A stretch of DNA of 64,000 nucleotides from Eggerthellaceae bacterium. Lineage in GTDB: Bacteria > Actinomycetota > Coriobacteriia > Coriobacteriales > Eggerthellaceae. The DNA is taken from the NCBI GenBank assembly GCA_022644775.1, contig JALCHN010000004.1:1-64000 (forward strand), read 5' to 3'. Below the pieces are notes generated by a model. The model was not told where the DNA came from. It ran no database searches and saw nothing but the letters and a program-made list of their open reading frames with translations. Numbering within the stretch: position 1 is the stretch's first letter; the number at the start of each line of letters is the position of its first letter. Of the stretch, positions 46,383 to 55,809 are shown piece after piece. Position numbers and translations under genes: made by a program.

Positions 46383-47168
46383 ATGCAGAAGCCCGAGCAG
46401 ATGTTCGACGAGGCGCTCGGCGGCAACAGGTCGATCCCGCAGATCCCGCATTGGCTGGGCAACATCCTGTGGGTCGTGGTGTCCTTTCTGTGCAAGGTGG
46501 TCACGCGCTATACGGTGCACGGCCGCGAGCACGTGCGCGCCTTCAACAACGAGCGCGGCGCGGTGATCGCCTGCAATCACAGCTCGTATCTGGACATCCC
46601 CTTCATGTACTGCTGTGTGCGTCCCCAGCAGTGGGTGCGCATCATGGCGCGCGACACCCTCTTCAAGCGCAAGCTGGGCGCCCAGATCCTCGCTCGCTGC
46701 GGGGGCTTTCCCGTGGCGCGCGACACCGCCGACCGCACCTCGATCAAGCGCGCGACCCGCATGCTGAAATCTGGCCAGCTGGTGGGCATCTTCCCCGAAG
46801 GCACCCGCCGCGGCAAGACCGGCCGCACGCCCGAAATCCACGGGGGCGCGGCGCTCATCGCCCGCATGGGCAAGGCGCCGATCGTCCCCATGGCCATCGA
46901 CGGGTCCGACAAGATCAAGGTCAAGGGCGACTGGCGCATCCATTTCCCCAAGGTCAACGTCTACTACGGGGCGCCCATCGCCGTGTCGTCGTTCGACTTC
47001 CTGCCCAAGGAAGAGCGGCTCGACGGCTGCATGTGGTACGTGATGCGCGAATCGTTTGCGATGAAACTGCGCATTCCCGCCGAACAGGTTGATATGACCA
47101 CCTTGTTCCCCGATGCGAAGGACTATAGTGCCATCTTCAAGGAACATCCCATTCCGCGAGAGGACTAG
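46383..47168 (+). CDS. plsC: 1-acyl-sn-glycerol-3-phosphate acyltransferase
   Basis: 261 residues. CNHSSYLDIPF gives the HX4D catalytic motif, GIFPEGTRRGKTG the glycerophosphate-binding motif, and APIVPMAIDG the conserved C-terminal patch. An N-terminal hydrophobic stretch (ILWVVVSFLCKVVTRY) should hold it to the inner membrane. It makes phosphatidic acid; plsY and gpsA in the same run supply the earlier steps. Confidence 0.92.
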   Translation: MQKPEQMFDEALGGNRSIPQIPHWLGNILWVVVSFLCKVVTRYTVHGREHVRAFNNERGAVIACNHSSYLDIPFMYCCVRPQQWVRIMARDTLFKRKLGAQILARCGGFPVARDTADRTSIKRATRMLKSGQLVGIFPEGTRRGKTGRTPEIHGGAALIARMGKAPIVPMAIDGSDKIKVKGDWRIHFPKVNVYYGAPIAVSSFDFLPKEERLDGCMWYVMRESFAMKLRIPAEQVDMTTLFPDAKDYSAIFKEHPIPRED

Positions 47169-47171
47169 CAC

Positions 47172-48020
47172 ATGCTCGAGGTAGTGAAGGCCGACTGCGC
47201 CGGATCCTGCTACGGCGTCCAACGCGCGCTCACCCTGGCGCGCAAGGCCGCCGACAGCGGCAAGACCGCCCAAACCCTGGGCCCCCTTATCCACAATCCC
47301 CAGGTGGTGCACGAACTGGAAGAGTCGGGCGTCACCGTGGCGGCCGATCCGGCCGACGTGACGGCTGAAAGCGTGGTCATCCGCAGCCACGGCGTCACGC
47401 CCGAAGTACGAGGCGAGGTCGACGCGCTCGGCGTCGACGTGGTCGACGCCACCTGCCCGCACGTGCTGCGCGCCCAGCGGGCCGCGCGCGACTTGGCGCT
47501 CGAGGGCCGCACGGTCATCGTGGTGGGAGAGGAAAGCCACCCCGAAGTGGAGGGCCTGCGCGCCTGGGCCGAAAAGGCGGGCGGTCGCGTGATCGTTGCC
47601 GCGAGCGCCGCCGACCTGCCCGATGAGATCGACGAGCCAGTGGGCATCGTCGTGCAGACCACCCAGCGCCGCGAGAAGCTCGACGACGTGGTGCGCGCCC
47701 TGCGCGAGCGCGGCATCGAGCCCGAAATCGCCGACACCATCTGCAACGCGACCACCTCGCGCCAGGGGGCGGCGGCCGATCTGGCCTCCCGCGTCGACGC
47801 GATGGTCGTGGTGGGCGGCAAGAACTCGTCTAACACCACCCGCCTCTACGAGATCTGCGCCGGCATCGCGCCGGTGGCCTACCACATCGAAACCTTGGAC
47901 GACCTGCCCCCGCACGCCTTCGACGGCATGCGCACGGTGGGCGTGACGGCCGGCGCTTCCACGCCCGAAGAGCAGATCGACGCCGTGATCGACGCGATCC
48001 GCAACGGGGAGCGGTCCTAG
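47172..48020 (+). CDS. ispH: 4-hydroxy-3-methylbut-2-enyl diphosphate reductase
   Basis: 282 residues. The three cluster-binding cysteines are visible in CAGSCYGVQRA, DATCPHV and TICNATTSRQ; GPLIHNPQVVHELEESGV and GKNSSNTTRLYEIC are further family marks. It is the last step of the MEP isoprenoid pathway, giving IPP and DMAPP. Here the organism therefore uses the MEP route. Confidence 0.95.
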   Translation: MLEVVKADCAGSCYGVQRALTLARKAADSGKTAQTLGPLIHNPQVVHELEESGVTVAADPADVTAESVVIRSHGVTPEVRGEVDALGVDVVDATCPHVLRAQRAARDLALEGRTVIVVGEESHPEVEGLRAWAEKAGGRVIVAASAADLPDEIDEPVGIVVQTTQRREKLDDVVRALRERGIEPEIADTICNATTSRQGAAADLASRVDAMVVVGGKNSSNTTRLYEICAGIAPVAYHIETLDDLPPHAFDGMRTVGVTAGASTPEEQIDAVIDAIRNGERS

Positions 48021-48022
48021 CG

Positions 48023-49399
48023 ATGCAGGCTTACGGAGCCGCCGTCGTCGAATCGGTCGACCCCGAATCGCCCGCCGACGACGCGGGCTTCACGCCGGGC
48101 TGCCAGGTGATCGCGGTCGACGGCCACCCCCTGCGCGACGTCATCGACTGGCGCTGGTACACCGACGGCTACGAAATCGACGTGACCTACATCGACACCG
48201 ACGGCGACGAGGGCACGGTCGCGCTCGAGCGCGAAGACGGCGAGCAGTGGGGCTTCAACTTCACGAAGGCGATCTTCGATGACTTGATCCTCTGCCGCAA
48301 CGCCTGCACCTTCTGCTTCATGCGCCAGCTGCCCGACGACGCGCGCGATTCGCTCACCTTGCGCGACGACGACTACCGGCTGAGCTTTTTGCAGGGGACC
48401 TTCGTCACCTTCACGAACCTTTCCGACGACGACAAGGACCGCATCGTCGAGCAGCACATCTCGCCTTTGCGCTGGTCGATGCACTGCGTGACGCCCGAGC
48501 TGCGCCGCCGCGTGATCGGGCGTCACGCCCAGCACGGCATCGACGCCGCCGAGTACCTGCTCGCGCACGGGATCGAGCTGCATGCCCAGATCGTCCTCAT
48601 GCCGGGCGTCAACGACGGCGACGAGCTGCGCCGCACGCTCGAATGGGCCTGGGGACACCCGGGCATCCTGTCAGTGGGCATCGTGCCGTTGGGCTACACC
48701 AAGCACCAGACCACCTTCGAGCACAGCTTCAACGCGCCCGAGCAGTCGCAGGCGGTCATCGACTGCATCGAGCCCTTCCAGAAGCGGGCCATGCAAGAGC
48801 GGGACAACGCCTGGGTCTTCGCCTCCGACGAGTTCTACCGCAACGCGTATCCCCGCGACCTGCTCGACCATCTGCCGCCCACGGAGTTCTACGGCGATTT
48901 CGAGCTCTTCGAGGACGGCATCGGCATCGTGCGGTCCTTCGTCGACGACTGGGAATCCTGCCGCGACGACCAGCTCGCCGCGGCCCGCGCGCTCGAAGCG
49001 CTCGACGCTCGCGTCATGCTCGTGGCCGGCTGCGCGCAGAAGGAGTTCCTCTCGCCCCTTATCGAGGCGAGCCCGCTCGCGGGCCGCGTGTTGCCCCTTT
49101 ACGTCAAGAACGACTACTTCGGCGGCAACGTCGACGTCACGGGGCTTTTGTGCGCCTGCGACATGGCGCCCGCGGTGCGCGCAGAAGCCGAAAGGGGAGC
49201 GGCGGCGGGCAGGCCATATGCCTTCGCCGCGGTGCCCGAAGTGGTCTTCAATGCCGACGGGGTCACGCTCGACGGGGCCACCTTCGACGAAATGGAGGCC
49301 CAGGCGGGCTTTCCGATGTACGTGGTATCCTGTGATGCATCAAGCTATCTTCCGCAGATCGTCGCGCACTGCCGCGACCTGCGCTCCGGCGCGCAGTAG
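48023..49399 (+). CDS. PDZ/radical-SAM-like DUF512 protein
   Basis: 458 residues. An N-terminal PDZ-like part (VVESVDPESPADDAGFTPGC, ITVDGHPL-like AVDGHPLRDVIDWR) is followed by a cysteine triad C91-x3-C95-x2-C98 (ILCRNACTFCFM) and a radical-SAM-like barrel (LSFLQGTFVTFTNLSDDD, LHAQIVLMPGVNDGDEL). The C-terminal DUF512 domain includes ELFEDGIGIVRSF. The triad spacing (CX3CX2C) matches the canonical radical-SAM motif. The biochemical role of this widespread anaerobe family is unknown. It often sits next to der, as here. Confidence 0.88.
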   Translation: MQAYGAAVVESVDPESPADDAGFTPGCQVIAVDGHPLRDVIDWRWYTDGYEIDVTYIDTDGDEGTVALEREDGEQWGFNFTKAIFDDLILCRNACTFCFMRQLPDDARDSLTLRDDDYRLSFLQGTFVTFTNLSDDDKDRIVEQHISPLRWSMHCVTPELRRRVIGRHAQHGIDAAEYLLAHGIELHAQIVLMPGVNDGDELRRTLEWAWGHPGILSVGIVPLGYTKHQTTFEHSFNAPEQSQAVIDCIEPFQKRAMQERDNAWVFASDEFYRNAYPRDLLDHLPPTEFYGDFELFEDGIGIVRSFVDDWESCRDDQLAAARALEALDARVMLVAGCAQKEFLSPLIEASPLAGRVLPLYVKNDYFGGNVDVTGLLCACDMAPAVRAEAERGAAAGRPYAFAAVPEVVFNADGVTLDGATFDEMEAQAGFPMYVVSCDASSYLPQIVAHCRDLRSGAQ

Positions 49400-49422
49400 C
49401 GCCCCAATTCGAAAGGACAGAC

Positions 49423-50736
49423 ATGGGCACTCATCTGGTAGCGGTCGTGGGCCGTCCGAACGTGGGCAAATCCACGTTCGTCAACCGCATCGTTCAGAGC
49501 GACGAGGCGATCGTGCACAAGATGCGCGGCGTCACGCGCGACCGTTCGTATCATGAAGCCGATTGGAACGGCGAGCACTTCACCCTCATCGACACGGGCG
49601 GCATCGAAATGGGCGACGAAGACGCCTTCCAGACCTCGATCCGCAACCAGGCCTTCACGGCCACGCGCGAATGCGACGCAATCCTCTTCCTGGTCGACGG
49701 CCAGACGGGCATCAACGCCGACGACGAAGAGGTGGCCCGCATCCTGCGCCGCAGCGACGTGCCGGTGCTGTTGGTGGTAAACAAGATCGACAACCCCGAG
49801 CGCGAAGAGGCCATCTACGAGTTCTACAAGCTGGGCTTGGGCGACCCCTACCCGGTGTCGGCCATCCACGGCACGGGCACCGGCGACCTGCTCGACGCTC
49901 TGGTCGACATCCTGCGTACCATTCCGCCGCGCGAAGAGGTCGAGGAAGAGGCCGTCAACGTGGCCATCATCGGCCGCCCCAACGCCGGCAAGTCCTCGCT
50001 CACCAACATGCTCTCGAACAACGACCGATCGATCGTCAGCGACGTCGCCGGCACCACGCGCGACGCCATCGACACGATGGCCTACCACGACGGCAAGGCC
50101 TACCGCCTGGTCGACACCGCGGGCCTGCGCCGCAAGAGCCAGATCGACCAGGACGTAGAATATTACGGCTTCGTGCGCTCGATGCGCGCGATCGATCGCG
50201 CCGACGTCGTCCTGCTCGTGGTCGACGGCACCCTGGGCCTCACCGACCAGGACCAGCGCGTGGCCGGTTTCGCCCTCGAGCGCGGTTGCGCCATGGTCAT
50301 CGTCCTCAACAAGTGGGACATCGTCGAGGGCCCCGAAGCCAAGGAGCGCGTGCGCGACCGCGTGGCCGAAAAGCTCCAGTTCGTGAAGTTCGCCCCCGTC
50401 GTGGCGGTGTCCGCCCTCACCGGCAAGAACACCCAGCGCATCTGGGGCGCGATCGACACGGCCTTCGAAAACTACGGCAAGCACGTCTCCACGAGCAAGC
50501 TCAATACCTGGCTCGCCGACATCCGCGAGTTCGGCCATACGGTCACCAGCGGCAAGCGCGTGCTCAAGCTCAAGTTCGTCACCCAGACCGGCGAATGCCC
50601 GCCGCAGTTCACCTTCTTCGCCAACGACCCCGACCTGGTGAACGACAACTACGAGCGCTACCTGGAAAACCGCCTGCGCAAGACCTTCGATTTCACGGGC
50701 ACGCCCATCCGCATCAAGTTCAAACGTAAGGAATAG
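49423..50736 (+). CDS. der: Ribosome-assembly GTPase Der (EngA)
   Basis: 437 residues with two GTPase domains in tandem: GRPNVGKSTFVNRI, DTGGIE and NKID in the first; GRPNAGKSSLTNML, DTAGLRRKSQ and NKWD in the second. A C-terminal KH-like domain ends with KNPRRxR-like TGTPIRIKFKRKE. It acts in 50S subunit assembly. AAAGGA lies upstream of the ATG. Confidence 0.96.
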   Translation: MGTHLVAVVGRPNVGKSTFVNRIVQSDEAIVHKMRGVTRDRSYHEADWNGEHFTLIDTGGIEMGDEDAFQTSIRNQAFTATRECDAILFLVDGQTGINADDEEVARILRRSDVPVLLVVNKIDNPEREEAIYEFYKLGLGDPYPVSAIHGTGTGDLLDALVDILRTIPPREEVEEEAVNVAIIGRPNAGKSSLTNMLSNNDRSIVSDVAGTTRDAIDTMAYHDGKAYRLVDTAGLRRKSQIDQDVEYYGFVRSMRAIDRADVVLLVVDGTLGLTDQDQRVAGFALERGCAMVIVLNKWDIVEGPEAKERVRDRVAEKLQFVKFAPVVAVSALTGKNTQRIWGAIDTAFENYGKHVSTSKLNTWLADIREFGHTVTSGKRVLKLKFVTQTGECPPQFTFFANDPDLVNDNYERYLENRLRKTFDFTGTPIRIKFKRKE

Positions 50737-50742
50737 GCCGGC

Positions 50743-51396
50743 ATGATTTCTGCATCCATCGCCGCTGTCATCTTCGTCGTCTCCTTCTTGCTCGGGTCGA
50801 TCCCCAACGGGGTCATCGTGGGCAAGGTCTTTTACCACACCGACATCCGCACGGTGGGGTCGGGCAACATCGGAACGACCAACGCGATTCGCGCTCTGGG
50901 CAAGAAGGGCGGCTATGCGGTCTTTTTGCTCGACTTCGCCAAGGGCGTCCTGTCGGGCGCGATCGCCCTTGCGATCATGGGGGCCACCGCTTCCGTCGAG
51001 GGCGCCCTCACCTGCGCCGACGGGCTCTGCCTGGCCTTTCTGGGCGCGGGCTTGGGGCATATCTTCAGCCCCTGGCTCGGCTTCAAGGGCGGCAAGGGCA
51101 TCGCGGCCTGCGTGGGCGCCATGTTCGTGACCTTCGGGCCGCTTGCGGCGCTTATCGAGCTCGCCCTGTTCGTCGTCGTGGTGGCGGCGACCAAGTACGT
51201 CTCGGCCGGATCGATCGCCGCAGCCGTCCTGTGCCCCTTCATGGCCCTCTGGGTCTTCTGGGGCGATTGGACGGCGGTGGTTGTCTGCGCCATCATGGCG
51301 GCCGTGGTTATCTGGGCGCACCGCGCCAACATCGCCCGCCTGCGTGCCGGCACCGAGCGCCGCATCGGTTCGTCGCACGGGAAGGCCAAAGCGTAA
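50743..51396 (+). CDS. plsY: Glycerol-3-phosphate acyltransferase PlsY
   Basis: 217 residues with about five membrane helices. LLGSIPNGVIVGK, GSGNIGTTNAIRALGKKGG and GHIFSPWLGFKGGKGIA are the three conserved PlsY motifs. It transfers acyl groups from acyl phosphate to glycerol-3-phosphate, feeding PlsC. Six bases after der and followed by gpsA. Confidence 0.94.
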   Translation: MISASIAAVIFVVSFLLGSIPNGVIVGKVFYHTDIRTVGSGNIGTTNAIRALGKKGGYAVFLLDFAKGVLSGAIALAIMGATASVEGALTCADGLCLAFLGAGLGHIFSPWLGFKGGKGIAACVGAMFVTFGPLAALIELALFVVVVAATKYVSAGSIAAAVLCPFMALWVFWGDWTAVVVCAIMAAVVIWAHRANIARLRAGTERRIGSSHGKAKA

Positions 51397-51412
51397 CGAG
51401 GAAAGGGGTCTC

Positions 51413-52417
51413 ATGAAAGTAGGCATCATCGGGGCGGGCTCGTGGGGCACCGCGATCGCCCACATGCTGGGCACCCACGGGGTCAACGTCAATATCTGGG
51501 CGCGCAAGCCCGAAGTCGTGAGCTCGATCAACTGTGACCATGTGAACCCGCGCTACTTTTCCGACGTCGAGCTGTCTCACAACATCGTGGCCACGGTGGG
51601 CTACGAGGACTGCCTGCTCAACGCCGACGCCGTCGCCGTAGTGACGCCGTCGAACCTTCTGCGCGGGGTGGCGCGCGCCCTTGCCGAATACGCCCCGGCC
51701 GATCTGCCCGTCGTCATCTGCAGCAAGGGCGCCGAGCCCAACAGCGGCCTTTTGCCGGTGCAGGTCTTCGAGCAGGAAATGGGCAACGCCGCCAGGCTCG
51801 CCGTGCTTTCGGGCCCCAACCACGCCGAAGAGGTGATCAAGGGGGCGCCGGCCGCCACGGTGGTTGCCTGCTCCTCGCAGGCCAACGCCGACTTCCTGCA
51901 GGGCATCTTCTCCAACGAGAACTTCCGCGTCTACACGAGCACCGACGTCACGGGGGTCGAGGTCTGCGCGGCCGCCAAGAACGTGATCGCGATCGCCGTG
52001 GGCATCTCCTACGGCCTGGGCTTCGAAGAGAACACGGCCGCCGTGCTCATGACGCGCGGCCTGGCCGAAATCAGCCGCCTGGTCAACGCTTTGGGCGGGG
52101 AAGCGCTCACCTGCATGGGCCTGGCCGGCACGGGCGACCTCATCGCCACCTGCATGTCCCAGCACTCGCGCAACCGCCGCTTCGGCGAACTCGTGGCCCG
52201 CGGGGGCACGCTCGACGAGTTCCGCGCGCAGACCCACATGGTCGTCGAGGGCGCCCTGGCCTGTCAGACGCTTCTGCCCTTGGCCAAGCGCGCCGGGGTC
52301 GACATGCCCATCACCCGCGTGGTGCGCGACATCGTCTGGGAGGGCCTCGACATGAACCAGGCTCGCACCCTTCTGTTCGAGCGCCCGTTGAAGAGCGAAT
52401 TCTACGGCCTTGACTAG
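51413..52417 (+). CDS. gpsA: NAD(P)-dependent glycerol-3-phosphate dehydrogenase
   Basis: 334 residues. VGIIGAGSWGTAIAHMLG is the dinucleotide loop; SGPNHAEEV, AAKNVIAIAVGISYGLG (catalytic Lys) and LAGTGDLIATCMSQHSRNR complete the family pattern. It makes glycerol-3-phosphate for PlsY. The ATG at 51413 follows GGAAAGGGG. Confidence 0.95.
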   Translation: MKVGIIGAGSWGTAIAHMLGTHGVNVNIWARKPEVVSSINCDHVNPRYFSDVELSHNIVATVGYEDCLLNADAVAVVTPSNLLRGVARALAEYAPADLPVVICSKGAEPNSGLLPVQVFEQEMGNAARLAVLSGPNHAEEVIKGAPAATVVACSSQANADFLQGIFSNENFRVYTSTDVTGVEVCAAAKNVIAIAVGISYGLGFEENTAAVLMTRGLAEISRLVNALGGEALTCMGLAGTGDLIATCMSQHSRNRRFGELVARGGTLDEFRAQTHMVVEGALACQTLLPLAKRAGVDMPITRVVRDIVWEGLDMNQARTLLFERPLKSEFYGLD

Positions 52418-52886
52418 GGCGGCGGGGCATACCTACTACACCTACGCGTCTGAAGCGGGTCCCTTCACGCTCGCTTCCGACGGCGCCGCCCTGGTGCGCT
52501 TCGCCTTCGGGCGCGTGGCCTTCGACGGCGCCTGCGCGCCCAGCGCGCTCACCAACCGTGCCGCCACCGAAGTGCAGCAGTACCTCTCCGGCCGTCGGCA
52601 GGTCTTCGACGTGCCCCTGCGCTTAGAAGGCACGCCTTTCCAGAAGGACGTGTGGGCGGCGATTGCCAACATTCCCTACGGGCAGACGCGCACCTACGCC
52701 GACGTGGCGGCATCCGCCGGCCACCCGGGCGCTTCGCGGGCCGTGGGCCAGGCCTGCAACGCCAACCCGCTTGCCGTCTTCGTGCCTTGCCATCGGGTGG
52801 TGGGGGCCCACGGGCGGTTGGGCGGCTACGCCTTCGGGCCGGCGCGTAAGGAATTCCTTTTGGAACTGGAAGGGGCGCGCCGATAG
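52410..52886 (+). CDS. ogt: Methylated-DNA--protein-cysteine methyltransferase
   Basis: 158 residues. The active-site motif is FVPCHRVVGAHGRLGGY, preceded by TPFQKDVWAAIANIPYGQTRTYADVA and the Asn-containing GQACNANPLAVF. It repairs O6-alkylguanine by suicide transfer to its Cys. The start is uncertain: TTG 52410 overlaps the gpsA end and has no obvious Shine-Dalgarno. Confidence 0.9.
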   Translation: MTRAAGHTYYTYASEAGPFTLASDGAALVRFAFGRVAFDGACAPSALTNRAATEVQQYLSGRRQVFDVPLRLEGTPFQKDVWAAIANIPYGQTRTYADVAASAGHPGASRAVGQACNANPLAVFVPCHRVVGAHGRLGGYAFGPARKEFLLELEGARR

Positions 52887-52902
52887 CCCCTGCGCCCTGC
52901 GT

Positions 52903-52908
52903 TACAAT
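52903..52908 (+). promoter_or_regulatory. Possible -10 box for rpe
   Basis: TACAAT 37 bases before the rpe start, in the only gap of this gene run. No clear -35. Confidence 0.3.
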
Positions 52909-52945
52909 CGGTGGAAACAGACACGTTTCAGCGAAAGGGCGCTCT

Positions 52946-53638
52946 TTGTTCGAACCTGTGAAGATCTCGCCTTCCATCCTGTCCGCCGACTTCCTCAACC
53001 TCGCCGCCGAAGTGCGCGACGTCGAGGCAGCGGGCGCCGATTGGCTCCACGTCGACGTGATGGACGGTCATTTCGTTCCCAACCTCACGATCGGCGTGCC
53101 CGTGGAAGCGCAGCTCGCCCGCGCCGCCCAGGCCCCGCTCGACGTGCATCTCATGATCTCGAACCCGCTCGAGCAGTTGCCCTGGTACCTGGAAGCCAAG
53201 CCCCACATGGTCACTGTGCACTGGGAGAGCTTCGATGCGGCGCATCCCTACGACGACGCCGCCCGCGCGCTCGAGCTCATCCACGATGCCGGCTCGCTTG
53301 CCGGCATCGCCCTGAAGCCCGACACGCCCACCACGGTGGTCGAGCCCCTCGTCTCGTCCTGGGACATGGTGCTCGTCATGAGCGTCTTCCCCGGCTTTTC
53401 GGGCCAGAAGTTCATTCCCGAAAGCGCCGAGCGCGTGGCACAGGTGGCCGCCATCGCCCGCGCGGCCGGGTGCGCCCCGCTCATCCAAGTCGACGGCGGC
53501 ATCAACGAAACCACGGCCGCCCAGGTCGCCGGGGCAGGGGCCGACGTGCTCGTGGCCGGCAACGGCGTCTTCAAGGCGCCCGACCGCGCCGCCGCGGTAG
53601 CCGCCATCCGCGCTTCCGCCATGGCCGCCCAACGCTAA
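52946..53638 (+). CDS. rpe: Ribulose-phosphate 3-epimerase
   Basis: 230 residues. ISPSILSADFLNLAAEV, LHVDVMDGHFVPNLTIG, DVHLMI and VDGGINETTAAQVAGAGADV are the TIM-barrel epimerase signatures. It interconverts ribulose- and xylulose-5-phosphate. TTG start with GAAAGGGCGC upstream. Confidence 0.95.
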   Translation: MFEPVKISPSILSADFLNLAAEVRDVEAAGADWLHVDVMDGHFVPNLTIGVPVEAQLARAAQAPLDVHLMISNPLEQLPWYLEAKPHMVTVHWESFDAAHPYDDAARALELIHDAGSLAGIALKPDTPTTVVEPLVSSWDMVLVMSVFPGFSGQKFIPESAERVAQVAAIARAAGCAPLIQVDGGINETTAAQVAGAGADVLVAGNGVFKAPDRAAAVAAIRASAMAAQR

Positions 53639-53668
53639 GCTCACATCCGTTTCGAATCGAGGAATTTC

Positions 53669-54865
53669 GTGGATAACAGAATATACGCCGACTGGGCGGC
53701 CACCGCGCCGCTCTGCGAAGAGGCCGCCGCCGCTATGGCTCCCTTCCAGCAGGGAGGGCCGGCCAACATCGCGGTGAACGCCAACGCCAATTCGCTCCAT
53801 TCCGAAGGCCGCGCCGCCTTCGCCGCCATGGAGGCGGCCCGCGACGACCTGGCCCGCACGCTCGGCGCGCGCCCCGACGAGGTCTACTTCACGAGCGGCG
53901 CCACCGAATCCGACAACACCGCCGTTAACGGCATCGTTTCCGCCGTGGCCGCACGGCGCCGCAAGGGCAACCCGGGCTTCGTGCCGCACGTGATCACGAC
54001 GTCGATCGAGCACGACGCGATCATCCAGCCGGCCCATGCCCTCGCGCACCTGGGCGTTGACGTCACCTTCATCGATCCCGACGCCAACGGCTACATCGAC
54101 CCGCAAAAGGTGCGCGACGCGCTTACGCCCAGCACCGTCCTCGTGTCGGTCATGCTCGCCAACAACGAAGTGGGCACGATCGAACCGGTCGCCGACATCG
54201 CGCGCATCGCCCACGAGGCGGGCGCCATTGTGCACACCGACGCGGTGCAGGCCTTCGGCAAGATCCCCGTCAACGTGCGCGACCTGGGCGTCGACGCCCT
54301 GAGCGTTTCGGGCCACAAGATCTGCGGGCCCAAGGGAATAGGCGCCTTCTTCCTGAAGAAGGGCACGCCCTGCGATCCCTTCCTGCGCGGCGGCGGCCAG
54401 GAGTCGGGCTTCCGCAGCGGCACCCAGAACGTGCCCGGCATGGCGGGCTTTGCGGCGGCGGCCAAGGCCGTCTGCGGCGCGCCCGAGGCGATCGAGGCCG
54501 AAGCCGCTCGCCAGCGCGCTCTGCGCGACGAGCTCTACCGCGGCCTGCTCGCCCACGAGGGCGTCGTGCAGAGCGTTGCCTGCGCGGCCGGCTCTACCGA
54601 CTACCTGCCCAATATCGCCAACGTCTGCGTGCGCGGGCTCGAAAGCGAGACGATGATTCTGCGCTTCGACCGCGAGGGCGTGGCCCTTTCGGGCGGGTCG
54701 GCCTGCAGCTCGCATTCGCTCGAGCCCAGCCGCGTGCTCACCCGCCTGGGAATCGAGCGCGATCTGGCCCTGTGCAGCTTGCGCATCTCGATTGGGCGGT
54801 ATACCACTGAAGAGGACGTGCGCGGCATCTTGGCCGCGTTCGACCGCGTGGTCAACTGGGGCTAG
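53669..54865 (+). CDS. Cysteine desulfurase (NifS/IscS family)
   Basis: 398-residue PLP enzyme. RIYADWAATAPL and YFTSGATESDNTAVNG at the N-terminus, the PLP Lys in SVSGHKICGPKGIG, QESGFRSGTQNVPG, and the persulfide Cys in SGGSACSSHSLEPSRVL. The short Cys loop (ACSS) is typical of the NifS-like group. It supplies sulfur for Fe-S clusters, tRNA thiolation or molybdopterin. No IscU is adjacent. Confidence 0.93.
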   Translation: MDNRIYADWAATAPLCEEAAAAMAPFQQGGPANIAVNANANSLHSEGRAAFAAMEAARDDLARTLGARPDEVYFTSGATESDNTAVNGIVSAVAARRRKGNPGFVPHVITTSIEHDAIIQPAHALAHLGVDVTFIDPDANGYIDPQKVRDALTPSTVLVSVMLANNEVGTIEPVADIARIAHEAGAIVHTDAVQAFGKIPVNVRDLGVDALSVSGHKICGPKGIGAFFLKKGTPCDPFLRGGGQESGFRSGTQNVPGMAGFAAAAKAVCGAPEAIEAEAARQRALRDELYRGLLAHEGVVQSVACAAGSTDYLPNIANVCVRGLESETMILRFDREGVALSGGSACSSHSLEPSRVLTRLGIERDLALCSLRISIGRYTTEEDVRGILAAFDRVVNWG

Positions 54866-54901
54866 GCCCCGATTCGCAATTCTCGCAAGGGGCGATCGAA
54901 T

Positions 54902-55807
54902 ATGACTGGTGAAGAAGATTCGCACGGCACCGAAGGCGCGCACGGCATCGCACGCCTGCACTCGGGCAGCATGAGCGCGAAGGGCGGCCGCGTGTGGACG
55001 GTCGGCGCCCTCGAGCGCGCCCTGCTCGAGCGCTTCCCGGCCGAAGATGCCGAATCCTGGGACCGCACGGGCCTGCTTGCGGGCGACGCGAGCGCCGGGG
55101 TGCGGGGCGTGACAGTGGCGCTCGACCCCACGGTCGAAGCGGTGCGCCAGACGGCTGCCGCCGGCGCCAACGTGCTCGTCACCCATCATCCGGCCTTCCT
55201 CGACCCGCCTGCGGCCTTCGGGCCCCTCGAAACGGGCGTCACGGGCCCGGGCGCCGTGGTCTACGAAGCCATCCACCGCGGCGTGGCCCTTTTGAACTTC
55301 CACACCGCCCTCGACGTGAGCGAGCCGGCCGCCCGCATGCTCCCCGGCATGCTCGGGCTCGGCTTGGAATCCATCCTCGACGTGACCTGCCCTGCAAGCG
55401 GCAAGGGCTACGGGCAGGTCTGCTCCTTCGGCGACGCGGCGCCGCTCACCCTGCGTCAGCTCGCGGCCCGGTGCCTGTCGCTGTTCGGCCGCCCGCCGCG
55501 CGTGTGGGGCGACATGGACCGCACGCTCGACCGCGTCGTGACGGCCACCGGGTCGGGTTCCGACCTGCTGCCGCTCTGCGCCGACCGCGGCATTTCCTGC
55601 CTCGTCGCCGGTGAAGTGCGCTATCACGCGGCGCTCGACGCCGCTCAAGCCGGGGTGTGCATCGTCGAACTCGGACATGACGTGAGCGAGCTGCCGTTAT
55701 GTGCGATACTTGCCAAGGAAATCGAATCGCTCGGCTTCGGCGACGGCGATATCCGTATACTCGATCAACGCTCGAACTGGACGGTACCAGAGGCCATTCG
55801 GAGGTAA
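54902..55807 (+). CDS. Nif3-like dinuclear metal-centre protein
   Basis: 301 residues. LVTHHPAFLDPP, LLNFHTALDVS and VIELGHDVSELP-like CIVELGHDVSEL supply the metal-binding His/Glu set of the Nif3 (NGG1-interacting factor 3) family. The activity is unclear. About 30 extra residues at the N-terminus precede a second possible start at Met24. AAGGGG lies upstream of the ATG. Confidence 0.88.
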   Translation: MTGEEDSHGTEGAHGIARLHSGSMSAKGGRVWTVGALERALLERFPAEDAESWDRTGLLAGDASAGVRGVTVALDPTVEAVRQTAAAGANVLVTHHPAFLDPPAAFGPLETGVTGPGAVVYEAIHRGVALLNFHTALDVSEPAARMLPGMLGLGLESILDVTCPASGKGYGQVCSFGDAAPLTLRQLAARCLSLFGRPPRVWGDMDRTLDRVVTATGSGSDLLPLCADRGISCLVAGEVRYHAALDAAQAGVCIVELGHDVSELPLCAILAKEIESLGFGDGDIRILDQRSNWTVPEAIRR

Positions 55808-55809
55808 TA

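Noticed and set aside
49345..51531. 728-residue minus-strand frame
   Set aside because: Antisense shadow of der and plsY.
52928..55678. 916-residue minus-strand frame
   Set aside because: Lies opposite rpe, the cysteine desulfurase and Nif3, all with clear motifs on the plus strand; no start signal or family features.
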